The notes beneath the pieces are model-generated. The model saw only the letters and a program-made list of their open reading frames with translations, was not told the DNA's origin and made no database searches. From positions 893,226-957,225 of the forward strand of contig NZ_KE159646.1 in NCBI RefSeq assembly GCF_000403355.2: a stretch of 64,000 bases of DNA, in the 5' to 3' direction. The DNA is from Adlercreutzia caecimuris B7 (GTDB taxonomy: Bacteria; Actinomycetota; Coriobacteriia; Coriobacteriales; Eggerthellaceae). The stretch's first letter is position 1. The number at the start of each line of letters is the position of its first letter. Below are positions 58,601 through 61,600 of this stretch, piece by piece. The translations under genes were made by a program, and so were the position numbers.

Positions 58601-61600
58601 GAGGTGCCGGGAACGCCGTCGGCGGAGTAGTCCACCGGCGGGGTGGCGTCGCTCGGACGGTCGCCCGGGTTGGCTTCCACCTCGTAGCTCACGTTCAGCG
58701 TGGGCACCTTGGTGCGCAGCTTCACCGTGGAGTACACGCCGGCGTCGTCGTGGGTGGCCACGGCGTCGGTGCGGCGGTTCTTGAACTTCTCGCTGTGGGA
58801 GGCGGCCGTGTCGGGCACCAGGTTGCCGTCGCCGTTCACGTCGCGATGGCCGTTCAGGCCGTTGGTGGTGGCGCTGGACAGGCCGTAGGCGTTGGCGGCG
58901 AAGTCGTAGTCGCCCACCGTGAGGCCCTTGCCCTGGGTCAGCGGCGTGGCCAGCGGCTCGCCGGAGGCGTCCTTGGTCACCGTGTCGGTGCCCACGAGCG
59001 GCAGGCCCGCCACCACCAGGCCGCCCAGAGCGTTGGGCACGCGGATGGTGCTGTTGCGCTCGGTATAGGTGCCGTTGAAGCCGGCCAGGTAGTTGTAGGG
59101 CACCTTCTCGGCCACGTTCGCGCCGGTCTTCGGGTCGCCCACCTTGATGTACTTGGCCGGGATGAAGCCCTCGGTATGGGGCGTGGCCGTGTACTCGCTG
59201 CCCGAGGCGTTCTGAGCTGCGTAGGTGTAGTAGGTGCTCTCGGTGGCATCGAGGCGCTTGTCGGCCTTGTAGTAGCCGGTGGCCTTGGCGATGTTGTTGT
59301 AGGTGGTAGAGTTCACCGTGGTCCAGTTGGAGTGGTTGGCGCGGTAGGCCAGCCAAGTCAGCTTCTTGTCGCGGGTCAGCTGGGCCTCGGCGCCCACGGT
59401 AAACGGGTTGTCGGCCGTGGCGGCCGCGAGCGTGGTGTTGCCCGTCAGCAGGCCGGTGGACTGCGTGATGCGGTCGGCCGCGCCGGCATTGGCCACCTTG
59501 ATGCTCTCGTCGGTGAGGAACTTTGCGCCGTCCGCCTTGGAGGTCACGAAGGCACGGATGTTCTCGTAGCTCTTGGTCATGGAAGCCGGATCCAGGCCCA
59601 TCTTCGGCTCGTCGTAGGTGAGCACGTTGAACTTGAAGGTGTCAAGGCCGCCCGAGACGATCTGGGTCACCAGGTCGCGGGCGTCGTTGTAGCCGGTGGC
59701 CTTGGGCTCGAAGCGCAGCACGTAGCGCCACTCGACCGCGCCCGAATCGGTGGTCACCGGCTCGAAGGAGTAGGTGACGTCCCAGTTGGCGTTCTTCCAG
59801 TCGGCGGACATGTTGTCGTTCACGCTTGCCAGCTGCTTGTAGCCGGTATCGGCACCGTCGGCGGCGTTGGCCGTGGCGGTGTCCAGCCCCTCGTACTTGT
59901 CGGCATCGGCGCCCACCACGTAGGACATATCCCAGTCCTCGGTGGCAATCCTCCAGGCGTCGGCGCCGGTCCACTTGTTCTCGCCCTTAATGGAATAGGG
60001 CTGGCCCGAGGTCTTGGAGTAAGGCGCTACGCCGTAGGGCAGCACCACGGTCAGTACGGGCAGGGTGAACGAGCCCTTGGAGCCGCCATCCACGGCGTAG
60101 TTGTTGTGGTACTTGGAGTTGTACTCGGTGCCGTTGTGCACGTTGCCCACGTTGTTGTACTGCCAGTAATAGGGCTGGTCGTTCAGCCAGTAGCGGTTCT
60201 CGATGTGCACGTTGATCTGACGACGGTCGGCCTCGGTGTCCACGTAGTAGGTCTCGTTGACGGCCTTCACGGCATCGGAGGTCTTGCCGGCCTCAGCCAT
60301 ATAATCGCTCACGGTGTTCCACACGCGCACGAGCGGCTTGCGCATCACGGCATGGGTGCCCGTGGCCGCGTAGAGCGGCTGGGCGGCGCCCTTGGTGCCG
60401 TCGGCGGCAATGGGCCGCTTCAGGGCGTCGTTGTAGTTGCCCGCAGCGGCGTCGGCCACCTTCAGGCCCATGGCGGCCAGCGCCCGGGCCTGGTCGTTTC
60501 CGGCCAGATCAGCGTTGGCGGCCACGGTATTCACCATGGTGGTGGAGCCGTTCACGGCCGGGAAGTTCGGCGAGCCGTAGAACTGGCCGTACAGCGGCGC
60601 GTGCACGCCGTAGCGGTTGCGGGCGATGAGCGTCCAGCTGTAGTCCATGCCGTAGGGCTGCACGTTCTGGCGGCGGCTGCGCAGGCTCGCGTTGCCCTCG
60701 TACACGTCCACGTCGTAAATCTGGTAGTAGGCGCTCGCGTTGAAGGGCTTCTTATCCGCAACGCCCGGCGCGGCCGTGGCGGTCTGCTTGTAGAAGGTGC
60801 CGCCGGCAGCGATCTGGTCGGCCGTGGCCGCAGCATAGGTGCCGTCGGCGTCGTTCTTCACGAGCAGGGTCACACCGGCCTCGGGCGTCTCGCCGGCGGC
60901 CAGGGTCACCTCCTCGTAGGTGTCCTTCACCGGGGCCTTGCCCGGGGTGGCGCCGTTCAAGGTGGGCTCGATATGGTCGGTGTCGTCCCACGGGGCCGTG
61001 AGCAGGCGGTCGTACCAGGCCTCGTCCTCGTTGTTGCCGAAGATGTGGCTTGCCAGGTTCACCCGCAGCTTGTAGCCGCCGGTGGCGTAGCACTCGGTCA
61101 TGGTGGTCGGGTCGGGGTCGGTCAGGTTGCCGACGCGCTTGCCGTCGCGCTCGGTGCCGTTGTCGATGGCGCGGCCGAACCACTTGCCCAAATCCTGCTT
61201 CACGGTGATCTTCAGCACCCAGGGCTGGGAGCTCTGGGTGTAGGCCGAGCCGCTCATGCGGGCGCGGCCAGCCTCGCTCACCGAGGCGGCGCCGTCGTCG
61301 GCGGTGTAGCGGGCGTCCGCGTCGGCGGCCACCGACTCGTAGGTGGAACGCTCCGGCGCGGCCGACAGGTCGGTCGCGGCGGTCATCACGTTGCCCTCGC
61401 GGTAGTGGGCCGGATCCTGCACGGCGGAGGGGGCGTCGTAGCCCTTATAGGCGCCGTAGGGAGTCTGCACGATCTCCACATCGATGAGATCCTCGTCGAT
61501 GGCGGCGTACTCCTCGTCCACATAGGGGGCGCCGTCGTTGGCGGCGGTGCCGCGGCCGTTGCTCACGCCCTTGACGGCCTTCAGCAGCTCGGCGCCCACG

